From Nemertoderma westbladi (lineage: Eukaryota; Xenacoelomorpha; Nemertodermatida; Nemertodermatidae), in NCBI GenBank assembly GCA_032718475.1, contig JAUCBJ010002743.1:1-52864 (forward strand): 52,864 bases of DNA. Reading direction: 5' to 3'. The notes under the pieces are model-generated. The model was not told the DNA's origin. It was given only the letters and a program-made list of their open reading frames with translations, and did not search any database. The position numbers and the translations under genes were made by a program. This document shows, piece by piece, positions 52,724 through 52,864 of this stretch. The number at the start of each line of letters is the position of its first letter. Position 1 is the stretch's first letter.

Positions 52724-52812
52724 GTCGGAATTGTCCGGGTCGCAATTGTCCGGGTCGCAATTGTCCTGGTCGGAATTGTCCGGGTCGGAATTGTCCGGGT
52801 CGGAATTGTCCG
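52681..52812. repeat. 15-bp tandem array with one inverted monomer upstream
   Basis: Six units of GTCGGAATTGTCCGG (with G/C and G/T variants) at 52724-52812. GGACAATTCCGACCC at 52681-52695 is the exact reverse complement of one unit plus a G, set apart by about 28 bp. Confidence 0.85.
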
Positions 52813-52864
52813 TACACACACCCGCGTGTATGTAATATATACTAGACCATACCTTACATCGGTC

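Overview
The window reads as metazoan nuclear DNA, most likely from a marine invertebrate. The evidence is spliced genes with GT-AG introns, a U2 snRNA gene, tRNA-derived SINEs, several LINE clades, LTR and DNA-transposon debris, long C/G homopolymers, and animal gene families (ELOVL, INPP4, NUFIP1, ADAM-like, Toll-like receptor). The species cannot be named from sequence alone. The palindromes TAGGCCTA and TACCGGTA recur throughout the right half. All family calls are from motifs read by eye; no search was run.

Left part (1-17.6 kb). An unrecognised reading frame enters from the left edge and ends at 963, with a decaying coding trace to about 1356. A 5'-truncated LINE with an intact 983-codon reading frame follows (2749-5715), then a SINE and a well-formed U2 snRNA gene on the minus strand (6393-6583). 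From 7.1 to 15.7 kb lies a transposon nest: two copies of one minus-strand LINE tail flank an LTR-retrotransposon fragment (5' LTR plus Gag-like reading frames). A 145-bp retroposon with a 12-bp target duplication sits in the second LINE copy. A 34-bp tandem array and a tRNA-type SINE close this part.

Middle (17.8-34.6 kb). An intronless INPP4-type phosphoinositide 4-phosphatase homologue has an altered CX5R loop. A nested inverted-repeat transposon follows. Then comes an eight-exon gene model (22729-34607) for an apparent ADAM10/17-like protein. Its zinc-binding motif is destroyed, its disintegrin region is replaced by Ig-like domains, and it ends in a transmembrane helix and cytoplasmic tail. 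Its large intron 2 holds a degenerate RTE-type LINE and an intronless NUFIP1 homologue on the opposite strand.

Right part (34.6-52.9 kb). Mostly non-coding, with several non-autonomous DNA transposons whose inverted repeats and target duplications can be read directly. It also has a solo LTR with exact 5-bp duplications inside a foldback element, tandem arrays, an intronless ELOVL elongase (39650-40450, minus) and a two-exon Toll-like receptor (48354-51935) with a multi-cysteine-cluster ectodomain, a Thr/Ser-rich stalk and a divergent TIR domain.

No operon-like cooperation is visible. Two cell-surface receptor-like genes with degenerate effector parts (pseudo-ADAM-Ig and the TLR) lie about 14 kb apart. 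Three genes that usually have many introns (INPP4, NUFIP1, ELOVL) are all intronless here.
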